Source of the DNA: Saprospiraceae bacterium
Lineage (GTDB): Bacteria; Bacteroidota; Bacteroidia; Chitinophagales; Saprospiraceae
Length of the DNA: 64,000 bases
Reading direction: 5' to 3'
NCBI GenBank assembly: GCA_022841745.1
Contig: JALHQW010000030.1
Span: 1 to 64,000 of the forward strand
How positions within the stretch are numbered: the stretch's first letter is position 1; each line of letters opens with the position of its first letter. Both the position numbers and the translations under genes were made by a program. The notes under the pieces are model-generated. The model was not told the DNA's origin. It searched no databases and saw nothing but the letters and a program-made list of their open reading frames with translations. Shown here piece by piece: positions 34,658 to 41,641 of the stretch.

Positions 34658-36127
34658 TTACTTCCCGATGCAGAACTTCGAAAAAATATTCCCCAACAAA
34701 TCCTCTACCCCCACTTCCCCGGTAATTTCACCAAGGTAAGCCAGTGCCCTTCGTATATCCATCGCCACAAAATCGGAAGTGACGCCAGTGGCTAATCCTT
34801 GCAGCACGTCATCCAGGCTGGCGGCGGCTTTTTCGAGGGCTTCAACATGGCGGGCATTGGTGACGATGGTGCTCTCGGCGCTGACTTTTTGGGACACGAC
34901 GGAGCTATATAATTTCTCCTTTAGGTAGGGTACGTTCATCCCGTTTTTTGCGGAGAGGGTGATGATGGAGGTATGAGGTATGAGGTATGAGGTATGAAAG
35001 GGGCGTGCATTTGCGAAGAAAAAATCGGGGATTGCTGGGTCGTTTGGATTGAGGAGCCACTCCGGTTTATAGGTAGGCAAATTGTCCATTTTGTTGCAGA
35101 CGACGAGCATTTCCATGCCCTCCCGTTGTAGGCTGGCCACATCGGCAAGCACCTCGTCTATCTTGGTTTCCACCACATCGAAGACATATACGAGCAGGGC
35201 GGCCTGGCTCAGTTTCTCCATTGTTTTCTCCACGCCGATGGCCTCTATCTGGTCTTGGGCTTCCCGAATGCCCGCTGTGTCAATCAGTCGAAATTCAACG
35301 CTTGCCCCCATGGGGCCTTGGATGTTCAGCACCTCCTCCACGGTGTCCCTTGTGGTACCGGCGATGGGGCTGACGATGGCCCTTTCTTCATTCAATAAGG
35401 CATTCAACAAGGTGCTCTTTCCGGCGTTCGGGCGGCCAGCGATGACGGTAGGGACGCCTGTTTTCAGTACATTGCCCAGTTTGAAGGACTGGAGGAGGGA
35501 GAGAATGAAGGATTGAATCTTCTGAACGGTTACCTTGAGTTGTTCCCGGTTGGCGAACTCCACGTCTTCTTCGGCGAAGTCGAGTTCCAGTTCGATGAGG
35601 CTGGCGAAATTGACGAGTTCCTCCCGTAGCTTCTGTATTTCATGGCTGAACCCGCCCCGCATCTGCCGCATGGCCACCGAGTGGCTGCCCTCGCTGCTGC
35701 TGGCAATGAGGTCGGCGACGGCCTCAGCCTGCGAGAGGTCCATTTTCCCATTCAAAAACGCCCGCAAGGTGAACTCGCCGGGCTGCGCCAACCGGGCACC
35801 TTTTTCAATGAAAAGCTCTATGATTTTTTGCAAAATGAAGGGCGAGCCATGACAGGAGACCTCGGCGGTATTCTCGCCCGTGTAGGAGTTCGGGCCCCGA
35901 AAAACGGAGACCAGCACCTCGTCCAATATCTTCCCCTCCTCCCCGATGATGGTACCGAAATGCAGCGTGTGGCTTTTTTGCTTGGTCAGATCCTTACCGC
36001 CAAACACTTTCTGGACAATGTTCAACGCATCTGCCCCGCTCAGCCGGATGACGCCGATGGCTCCCACGCCGGGCGGTGTGGCAAGGGCAACGATGGTGTC
36101 GGTCAGGTCGTGCTTGGTGTAGTTCAT
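34658..36127 (-). CDS. mnmE: tRNA uridine-5-carboxymethylaminomethyl modification GTPase MnmE
   Basis: A 489-residue MnmE/TrmE, which with MnmG modifies wobble uridine 34 of tRNAs. The N-terminal formyl-THF domain (TIVALATPPGVGAIGVIRLSG, residues 9-29), helical domain, and G domain are present: P-loop AGRPNAGKSTLLNALL (about 227-242), GTTRDTVEE, DTAGIRE (about 285), NKMD (about 340) and SAKNG. The protein ends in the conserved FCIGK. The G domain has an insertion TSYLIPHTS just before the SAKNG loop, encoded by a heptamer array (34970-34997). Start 36127 (MNYTKHDLTDTIVA) fits the family better than 36193. Confidence 0.93.
   Translation of the reverse strand: MNYTKHDLTDTIVALATPPGVGAIGVIRLSGADALNIVQKVFGGKDLTKQKSHTLHFGTIIGEEGKILDEVLVSVFRGPNSYTGENTAEVSCHGSPFILQKIIELFIEKGARLAQPGEFTLRAFLNGKMDLSQAEAVADLIASSSEGSHSVAMRQMRGGFSHEIQKLREELVNFASLIELELDFAEEDVEFANREQLKVTVQKIQSFILSLLQSFKLGNVLKTGVPTVIAGRPNAGKSTLLNALLNEERAIVSPIAGTTRDTVEEVLNIQGPMGASVEFRLIDTAGIREAQDQIEAIGVEKTMEKLSQAALLVYVFDVVETKIDEVLADVASLQREGMEMLVVCNKMDNLPTYKPEWLLNPNDPAIPDFFFANARPFHTSYLIPHTSIITLSAKNGMNVPYLKEKLYSSVVSQKVSAESTIVTNARHVEALEKAAASLDDVLQGLATGVTSDFVAMDIRRALAYLGEITGEVGVEDLLGNIFSKFCIGK
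34970..34997. repeat. In-frame GGTATGA heptamer array in mnmE
   Basis: Four perfect copies of GGTATGA, translated on the minus strand as SYLIPHTS-type sequence between the NKxD and SAK motifs of the MnmE G domain. The same unit builds the hairpin after glgC (8921-8990). Confidence 0.9.
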
Positions 36128-36220
36128 TGAAGCAAGTTGGATATTTAATAGCAAAGGAAGGGGGTTTCCTTGAGAATTTCTGCGCTTTGGCAAGAACTAC
36201 GTTAGGAGGAGTGGAAGCCC

Positions 36221-37522
36221 CTAAGCCACCAACTCCCTGTGCTCCACCAATTCGTCCGACTTCACCAAAAACCGCTCCTCCCCGTCGAAAAACCGAGGCC
36301 GTTGATAATCTTCCCCGGCAAAGCGTTTCACCGCATCGAAATCCTTCCAATAGGAGATAAAAGTATGGTGGGTGATGTCCCCTTTTGTTTCATGGTAAAA
36401 AGTGATGCCGAGGTTGCCGGGCGTGGCCGTACAGTTGGTGACGCAGGTGGACTTGGCAAGGCTGACGTACTCCTCCGTCATGCCAACGGGCGTTGAGCCA
36501 TGCCAGATGCGGGCAATGGCGGGCTGCACAACAGGTTGGATATCAACCACTTTTACAGCGCCAACCGGCATGAAGCCCATCAGGTCGGGCGTGGGATTGG
36601 GCCTATTGAACAGGCTTATTTTATCGAAAAATGGAATTTTCGTTTTGATGAAAACAACGCCCGTGAGCATGAGCACGGCGGCAATGAGCGACTGGCCCGT
36701 GATAAGCTCGTCCGCCAGGAACCAGCCAAGGAACATGGCCACGATGGGGTTGATATAATTGGCCGTGGCCACCTTGTCAGGCGTGGATTTTACCAACAAA
36801 TAATTGAATGCAGAGAATGAAACGATAGAGCCAAGAACCATCAAGAACACCCACGACCATGCGCCCCGGGGCGTCAGGTTGGCCCATTGGAAGGTGAATG
36901 CTTCGCCTGATAAAACACTGACTATGAGCAGGATACTACCACCTGCCAGCATCTGTATGGCGGCGCTTGCCAGCTTGTTGGCGGGCATGTCGGTCTTGGA
37001 GAGTTTAACGGAGGCAATGCCCCACGACAGTACGCTTATGAAAATAATGCAAAGCCCAAGTATCGTTTTTGGGCCGCCCACGAACTGGTCTTGCCCGACG
37101 AGGAAGGTCATGCCGATGATGCCAAGGAAGGTGCCTACGATCCCCGCCGTGTTGGGCCGACTGCCATGCAACTGCCACATCAACAACAGGATGAACAGGG
37201 GCTGGATAGCTGCCATCAGTGCCACCATGCCAGAGGTGATGTACTGCTCGGCCCACACCATGCCGCCCGTGCCGATGGCAAGGAACATTATGCCTAATAT
37301 CGAAGCGTTGCGCCCCTGAACAAAAGAAGTCTTGTTGCCGCCGAACAGTTTGCTCAAAATGAAAAGCAAGGTGCCCGCAACCAAGAACCGAGTACCGGAC
37401 ATGAGCAGCGGCGGGATGTCCTGAATGGCATACCAGTTAGCCAAATAGGTAGAACCCCAGACGATGTAGATGATGCCGAAGCAAAGGGGGATTAGCCAGG
37501 AATCTTTAATGAGATGCTTCAT
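36221..37522 (-). CDS. EamA/DMT transporter fused to a C-terminal ABM-like domain
   Basis: A 433-residue fusion. Residues 1 to about 300 are a ten-helix drug/metabolite transporter with two EamA repeats (YIVWGSTYLANWYAIQDIPPLLMSGTRF, FLGIIGMTFLVGQ, VATANYINPIVAMFLGWFLADE). A linker of about 35 residues leads to a domain (about 340-428) like small antibiotic-biosynthesis-monooxygenase-type proteins: IARIWHGSTPVGMTEEYVSL, YHETKGDITHHTFISYWKDFDAVKRFAGEDYQ. The reading frame is continuous with no stop between them. Separate genes are the usual arrangement. The transported compound is unknown; it may be one that the ABM domain binds or oxidises on the cytoplasmic side. Confidence 0.8.
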   Translation of the reverse strand: MKHLIKDSWLIPLCFGIIYIVWGSTYLANWYAIQDIPPLLMSGTRFLVAGTLLFILSKLFGGNKTSFVQGRNASILGIMFLAIGTGGMVWAEQYITSGMVALMAAIQPLFILLLMWQLHGSRPNTAGIVGTFLGIIGMTFLVGQDQFVGGPKTILGLCIIFISVLSWGIASVKLSKTDMPANKLASAAIQMLAGGSILLIVSVLSGEAFTFQWANLTPRGAWSWVFLMVLGSIVSFSAFNYLLVKSTPDKVATANYINPIVAMFLGWFLADELITGQSLIAAVLMLTGVVFIKTKIPFFDKISLFNRPNPTPDLMGFMPVGAVKVVDIQPVVQPAIARIWHGSTPVGMTEEYVSLAKSTCVTNCTATPGNLGITFYHETKGDITHHTFISYWKDFDAVKRFAGEDYQRPRFFDGEERFLVKSDELVEHRELVA

Positions 37523-37560
37523 GATGCAGGGTGTTTTGGCCTTATCAGGTAGGGGAATTT

Positions 37561-37622
37561 CCTGCCTGTCGGCAGACAGGGATTTCAGATATAAGATAGA
37601 CGATATAAGATTTTAGATTTGG
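37561..37622. repeat. Palindrome CCTGTC-GGCA-GACAGG followed by GATnnnn heptamers
   Basis: A short perfect palindrome (37565-37580) abuts six heptamers in strict phase from 37581: GATTTCA, GATATAA, GATAGAC, GATATAA, GATTTTA, GATTTGG. Only the GAT is constant. It occupies the gap between the EamA gene and the sigma factor gene. Confidence 0.7.
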
Positions 37623-37718
37623 AGGGCTCAGTGCTAATTGCGGATACCAGCATTTACAATTACTCCCAGTATTACAAATCCAATGTCTGAAATCGTACAT
37701 CAAACTTACACCAAAAAA

Positions 37719-37746
37719 AGTGCCCCGGAAAAAGTTCCGAGGCACT
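37719..37746 (-). terminator. Rho-independent terminator of the ECF sigma gene
   Basis: The stem AGTGCC pairs with GGCACT and GGAA with TTCC; on the minus strand seven T follow. It lies about 50 bp past the sigma factor stop. Confidence 0.8.
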
Positions 37747-37797
37747 CGCTGTAAACGCTGTTTGATTTCTCTTTGTTCTTGAAAAAAGTGAAGTGAC

Positions 37798-38316
37798 TTA
37801 TGCGGCCTTTGCACTCGAAGCGTCCTCGTACATTTTTTGGAGCTTGCGGCGAGCAAAGAAGATGCGGCTCTTGATGGTGCCCAGGGGGGCATCCAACTTT
37901 TCGGCGATTTCGTCGTATTTGTAGCCCTTGTAGGCCATCCAGAAAGGGCGCTTGAAGTCTTCGGGGAGTGTGCTCACCATGCGGAGCAGTTCCTTGTAGG
38001 CCATCATCATCTCGCCGTCGTTCTCGATGCCAGGGCCACCAGAATTGAGGTAGTAATTATTGGGGGTTTGGTCGAGGATGACACCACGGCGCACTTTCTT
38101 GCGGTAGTTATTGATGAAGATATTGCGCATGATGGTCACCGCCCAAGCCTTGAAATTGGTGTCGGGGGTGTATTTGTCGGCATTGGAGATGATGCGGTAA
38201 GAAGTATCTTGGAAGAGGTCGTTCGCATCGGCCTCGTTGCCGGTCAGTTTGAAGGAAAAGGCCCTAAGGGAAGAGCTTATCTTTTCCAACTGGTTATAGA
38301 TGTTGCTTGATTCCAT
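37798..38316 (-). CDS. ECF-type RNA polymerase sigma factor
   Basis: A 172-residue sigma-70 factor of the ECF group. Region 2 spans about residues 15-85 (GNEADANDLFQDTSYRIISNADKY, NFKAWAVTIMRNIFINNYRK) and region 4 about 110-160 (LPEDFKRPFWMAYKGYKYDEIAEKLDAPLGTIKSRIFFARRKL). No anti-sigma gene is adjacent. A 23-bp dyad (38346-38368) lies 30 bp upstream of the ATG and is repeated in front of the divergent XRE regulator gene, which may therefore repress or activate this gene. Confidence 0.92.
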   Translation of the reverse strand: MESSNIYNQLEKISSSLRAFSFKLTGNEADANDLFQDTSYRIISNADKYTPDTNFKAWAVTIMRNIFINNYRKKVRRGVILDQTPNNYYLNSGGPGIENDGEMMMAYKELLRMVSTLPEDFKRPFWMAYKGYKYDEIAEKLDAPLGTIKSRIFFARRKLQKMYEDASSAKAA

Positions 38317-38345
38317 TGTGCAGGTGATTTTGAGTGAACAGGTGA

Positions 38346-38368
38346 TTTTGTAAAAAATTTTTACAAAT
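38346..38368. promoter_or_regulatory. Operator candidate O1, TTTTGTA-N9-TACAAAT
   Basis: Seven-base inverted arms with a nine-base AT-rich spacer, 30 bp upstream of the sigma factor ATG. It has the same layout and nearly the same sequence as O2 at 38524-38546. Confidence 0.65.
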
Positions 38369-38523
38369 GTACGTTGGCGCTAAAAATTTTGCAAATTATT
38401 TTTTCTATTTAGACGAAATCTTGACTATTTTAATGGTATTTTAACAGTCTTTTTGACTGGCTAAACTTTTGCAATGTCAACGATGTTTACAAAACACTTT
38501 CAAAGATGAAACTTGGTCTGGTT

Positions 38524-38546
38524 TTTTGTAAAAAACTTCTACAAAA
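38524..38546. promoter_or_regulatory. Operator candidate O2, TTTTGTA-N9-TACAAAA
   Basis: The partner of O1, 43 bp upstream of the XRE regulator ATG. Half-sites TTTACAAA and TTTTGTAAA also occur near 38484 and at 38597. The rest of the gap between the two genes holds nothing else I can identify. Confidence 0.65.
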
Positions 38547-38588
38547 CGCAGGAAATAATCGAACTTAGTAAAATACGGGATTCAGCCT

Positions 38589-39131
38589 ATGACGGATTTT
38601 GTAAACAAAGAAAGTAGCTTTTGCCTTGCGGCAAACCTGCGCTCGCTTCGAAAGCGCATGAAATGGAGCCAAGAAGAGCTTGCCGATAAGGTGGGTCTCA
38701 ACCGGGGCAATATCGCCTCTTACGAGAACGGCAGTGCGGAACCCAAAATCTGCAATCTCGTCAAAATCGCCCACCTCTTCAACATCTCTGTTTTTGACCT
38801 TACGCACAATGACCTCAAAGCTGAGAACTCCCTTGAGCAAGCTTCCTCAAGGCAGCACAATGGATTTGCGCAGCCGGGCCCCGACCTCTTGGGCCATTTC
38901 TTGAAGGAAGCTGAGGACTTCCAGCAGGCTATCAGGGGCCTGGACTGTATGGTGCGCCTGAAAACGAAAAATGTTCCTGTGCTATCCGAGGACGCCAACT
39001 TCTTCAAAGACCAGTTTGAGCACCTGCATGGCCTCACCAGCCACTTAATGTCCTCGCACCTCGAACTTTTGGCCATCGTCAAGGAAAGATGCCCCAAGCA
39101 TGGTGATTCAAATGGGAATGGGGTTGCATAG
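38589..39131 (+). CDS. XRE/Cro-type transcriptional regulator
   Basis: A 180-residue regulator with an N-terminal HTH_3 domain (residues 13-75: LAANLRSLRKRMKWSQEELADKVG, NRGNIASYENGSAEPKICNLVKIAHLFNISVFDL). The C-terminal 100 residues are unassigned and helical (LGHFLKEAEDFQQAIRGLDCMVRL). It is divergent from the ECF sigma gene, and two near-identical dyads lie in the shared intergenic region, so it probably autoregulates and controls the sigma factor. A short hairpin follows the gene. Confidence 0.85.
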   Translation: MTDFVNKESSFCLAANLRSLRKRMKWSQEELADKVGLNRGNIASYENGSAEPKICNLVKIAHLFNISVFDLTHNDLKAENSLEQASSRQHNGFAQPGPDLLGHFLKEAEDFQQAIRGLDCMVRLKTKNVPVLSEDANFFKDQFEHLHGLTSHLMSSHLELLAIVKERCPKHGDSNGNGVA

Positions 39132-39146
39132 GCTTACCTCACAAGG

Positions 39147-39175
39147 CTTTCCAAGTTTCCAAGATACTTGGAAAG
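39147..39175. other. Hairpin after the XRE gene
   Basis: CTTTCCAAGT pairs with ACTTGGAAAG across nine bases. No T-run follows, so it may be an mRNA-stabilising 3' hairpin and not a classical terminator. Confidence 0.5.
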
Positions 39176-39271
39176 TCCATCTCTCCCATCCGACGCATCA
39201 AACAATTCAAGCCATCAAACCTCATTAAACCCATATTTCCTTCCTAACATTGCGGGAAACTTGCCATTGCA

Positions 39272-40246
39272 ATGACCGCTGAACAGTCCACCAATTTCAA
39301 GGCCGAGGTATTGCAGCGCTCCCAAATCGAGGATGCGGTTTGGGACGGCTTCATCGCCCGCTCCCCACAGGCTGCGCCCTATGGTTGTTCGTGGTACTTG
39401 GACGTGGTCTGGCCGGGCTGGCAGGCCGTCGTGGTCACGGAAAAAGGGCGCTGGTTGGCTACCCTGCCGTTCAAGGTTTCCAGCAAATACGGCATCAGCT
39501 ATGTGTTCAACCCGCCGTTTTGCCAGTACGTTGGCCTGTTTTTCGATGAAATGGCCGAAAAGAACGCCACCCAGGAGTTCGCTTTGAAAAAAAAACTGGT
39601 GAAAGCCGCTCTGGGCGCATTGCCATCAGCCATAAAAGTCTTCGACGTAAAATTCGCCCCGGAATTCGACTACCCGCTACCGTTCCACTGGGCGGGCTAC
39701 GAATTGCGCACCCGCTACTCGTATTGGCTTGAAAACCAAGCAGATAAGCAAGTTATCTTCAAAAATTTCGAGGAACGCACCCGTACCTATATCAACAAGG
39801 CCGTGAAATCGGGGCTGGTTGCCACGCCGGTTGACAGCGTTGAAGTCATCCTTTCATTGGCACAAAAAAAGGATAGCTATGCCGTGGACGCTGGCTTGTT
39901 GAAAAAACTCTGGGCCGCATTGCGACAGCAGCAAACGGGCACTGCACTGGAAGTACGTGATGTGGAGGGACGGATCCATGCGGGGCTGATTTACCAGCAG
40001 TTCGGGCCGAAGCTCCTGCACCTGTTCAGCGCCTATGACCCTGTATTGGGCAACCAAGGCGGCATGTCGCTCGCCATTTGGCGGAGCGTTGAGTTGGCAG
40101 GGCCAGGTGTGAAAGTGATTGATTTTGAAGGTTCAATGATGGAGCCGATAGAACATTTTTTCAGAGGCTTCGGTACCAAGCCCGTGCCTTATCTGCAAAT
40201 CAAGAAAAACGATTTTCCGAAACCCGTCCGTTGGCTAATGGGTTGA
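39272..40246 (+). CDS. GNAT/FemAB-like acyltransferase
   Basis: A 324-residue protein with the double-GNAT architecture of FemAB and BioF2-like acyltransferases. Recognisable parts are YGCSWYLDVVWPGW (about 38-51), the central FKNFEERTRTYINKAVKSGL (about 165-184), the segment HAGLIYQQFGPKLLHLFSAYDP (about 232) and the C-terminal VIDFEGSMMEPIEHFFRGFG (about 290-309). Such enzymes transfer amino acids or acyl groups to cell-wall or polysaccharide precursors. No cell-wall gene is adjacent. No signal peptide, so it is cytoplasmic. The substrate is unknown. Confidence 0.7.
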   Translation: MTAEQSTNFKAEVLQRSQIEDAVWDGFIARSPQAAPYGCSWYLDVVWPGWQAVVVTEKGRWLATLPFKVSSKYGISYVFNPPFCQYVGLFFDEMAEKNATQEFALKKKLVKAALGALPSAIKVFDVKFAPEFDYPLPFHWAGYELRTRYSYWLENQADKQVIFKNFEERTRTYINKAVKSGLVATPVDSVEVILSLAQKKDSYAVDAGLLKKLWAALRQQQTGTALEVRDVEGRIHAGLIYQQFGPKLLHLFSAYDPVLGNQGGMSLAIWRSVELAGPGVKVIDFEGSMMEPIEHFFRGFGTKPVPYLQIKKNDFPKPVRWLMG

Positions 40247-40479
40247 CGCTGCGCAATTGCGGCACAATTATCGCCTACCATGCCTACCCTCCATACTTTC
40301 TGTTGCCAAGCTGACGATTCCAAAAATTTCTACCTCCATTGATTGCAAAACATTAATTTTGTCTCCTCCCACACCAGCAGGACGTATTACGCTTACAACT
40401 ATTTGCGAGTAACAGCATCTCCTTACCGTGGTTTTTTGCTGTGAATAAACCTTAGGCCCATGAACTTGCATTTGTCACT

Positions 40480-41523
40480 ATGAAAAAAACAGCTTTACAC
40501 TGCTTTTTTGCCCTCGCATTGTCCCAGTGGCTTCCGGCACAGGTGAACATGAACAACGTCTTGTTGGAGACCAACCCGTTCCTTTGCCAACCAGGCGTGG
40601 TGAACAAGTCGCCCAACAAAGGTGTGTCCTTCGCCTATTCGCTGAACCCCGACTACAAAATGCTGTCGCCCGATGCCGAAAAGCCGACCAAGGTGCGCCG
40701 CAATGAGCGCTATGACACCCGCCTGAAAGTCCCAGTGCTGTCCCGCCCACAGCTCAAAATCATGCTGGGCTTGGACTACACGCTGGAGCGCTACCATTTC
40801 CTCGACATAGATCCCGACAACTATCCGTTGTTCAAGCATTTGAATGAAACAGAATTGAAAAATGCAGGCATCTCTGCCACTTTTTTCCATCCCATCAACC
40901 ATAAATACTACACTTCCGTACGCCTCAGTGCCAATTGGCAGGGCGATTACGATGGTTTTTTGAAAATGGACGACCGTTATGGCGTCTATCGAATCATCTC
41001 CGTGTTTGGTGTTAAAAAACGGGAAGATTTGGAGTATGGCGTCGGGCTGCTGCTCAACAAAGGCTTCCGGAACAATTCCATTGTGCCATTCGGTTTTTAC
41101 AACCAGACCTTCAACGACCATTGGGGAGTGGAGGCCGTCCTGCCCACCAGCCTCAAGCTACGCTACAATTTCAGCGAAAGCCAATTGGCCACGTTCGGCA
41201 CGGAGTTCAATAGTCGAAACTATGCACTCAACGTAATGGTGCCTGGCACAACCACCCACCAGACCAAGGATGCACTCTACCACTTCCGCCAGGCGTCCAT
41301 TGACGTAGTGGGCACATACTACCAGCGCCTCAGCGGCTGGACCTGGCTCCAGTTCAAGGCTGGTTATGCCTTTGACAACAACTCCGATGCGAGGGATTTG
41401 CTACGCAACCTCAACCACCGCCTAAAACCTTCTGGTAGCGTCATCGGCTCGGTCAGCTTCTTCATCTCTCCGCCAAGGCAGCGGGAGGACAAGCCAATGA
41501 CGCAGGTGCCGGGCAGCTTATAG
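40480..41523 (+). CDS. Exported beta-barrel-like protein (DUF6268-like)
   Basis: A 347-residue protein with signal MKKTALHCFFALALSQWLPAQ. The mature part has alternating hydrophobic beta segments ending in aromatic residues (LKIMLGLDYTLERYHFLDI, KYYTSVRLSANWQGDYDGF, VGTYYQRLSGWTWLQFKAGYAF) and a DUF6268-like layout of Bacteroidota outer-membrane proteins. It is probably an outer-membrane barrel of unknown function. It is monocistronic; a weak hairpin follows. The 233 bp in front show no feature beyond a TGCATTTG sequence 6 bp from the ATG. Confidence 0.6.
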   Translation: MKKTALHCFFALALSQWLPAQVNMNNVLLETNPFLCQPGVVNKSPNKGVSFAYSLNPDYKMLSPDAEKPTKVRRNERYDTRLKVPVLSRPQLKIMLGLDYTLERYHFLDIDPDNYPLFKHLNETELKNAGISATFFHPINHKYYTSVRLSANWQGDYDGFLKMDDRYGVYRIISVFGVKKREDLEYGVGLLLNKGFRNNSIVPFGFYNQTFNDHWGVEAVLPTSLKLRYNFSESQLATFGTEFNSRNYALNVMVPGTTTHQTKDALYHFRQASIDVVGTYYQRLSGWTWLQFKAGYAFDNNSDARDLLRNLNHRLKPSGSVIGSVSFFISPPRQREDKPMTQVPGSL

Positions 41524-41566
41524 CGCAGTTTTTTTTGAAAAAACAGCGATTATATTGAAAATGGAA

Positions 41567-41596
41567 AAGCCCGGCGCACTTTCGTACACCGGGCTT
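41567..41596. terminator. Hairpin between convergent genes
   Basis: AAGCCCGG pairs with CCGGGCTT across 14 bases. No strong T-run on either side, so termination efficiency is uncertain. It lies between the beta-barrel gene and ftsK. Confidence 0.5.
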
Positions 41597-41641
41597 GATT
41601 ATTTCCTTGACGAATCTTACACCGTTCAAGGATTTTGCCTC

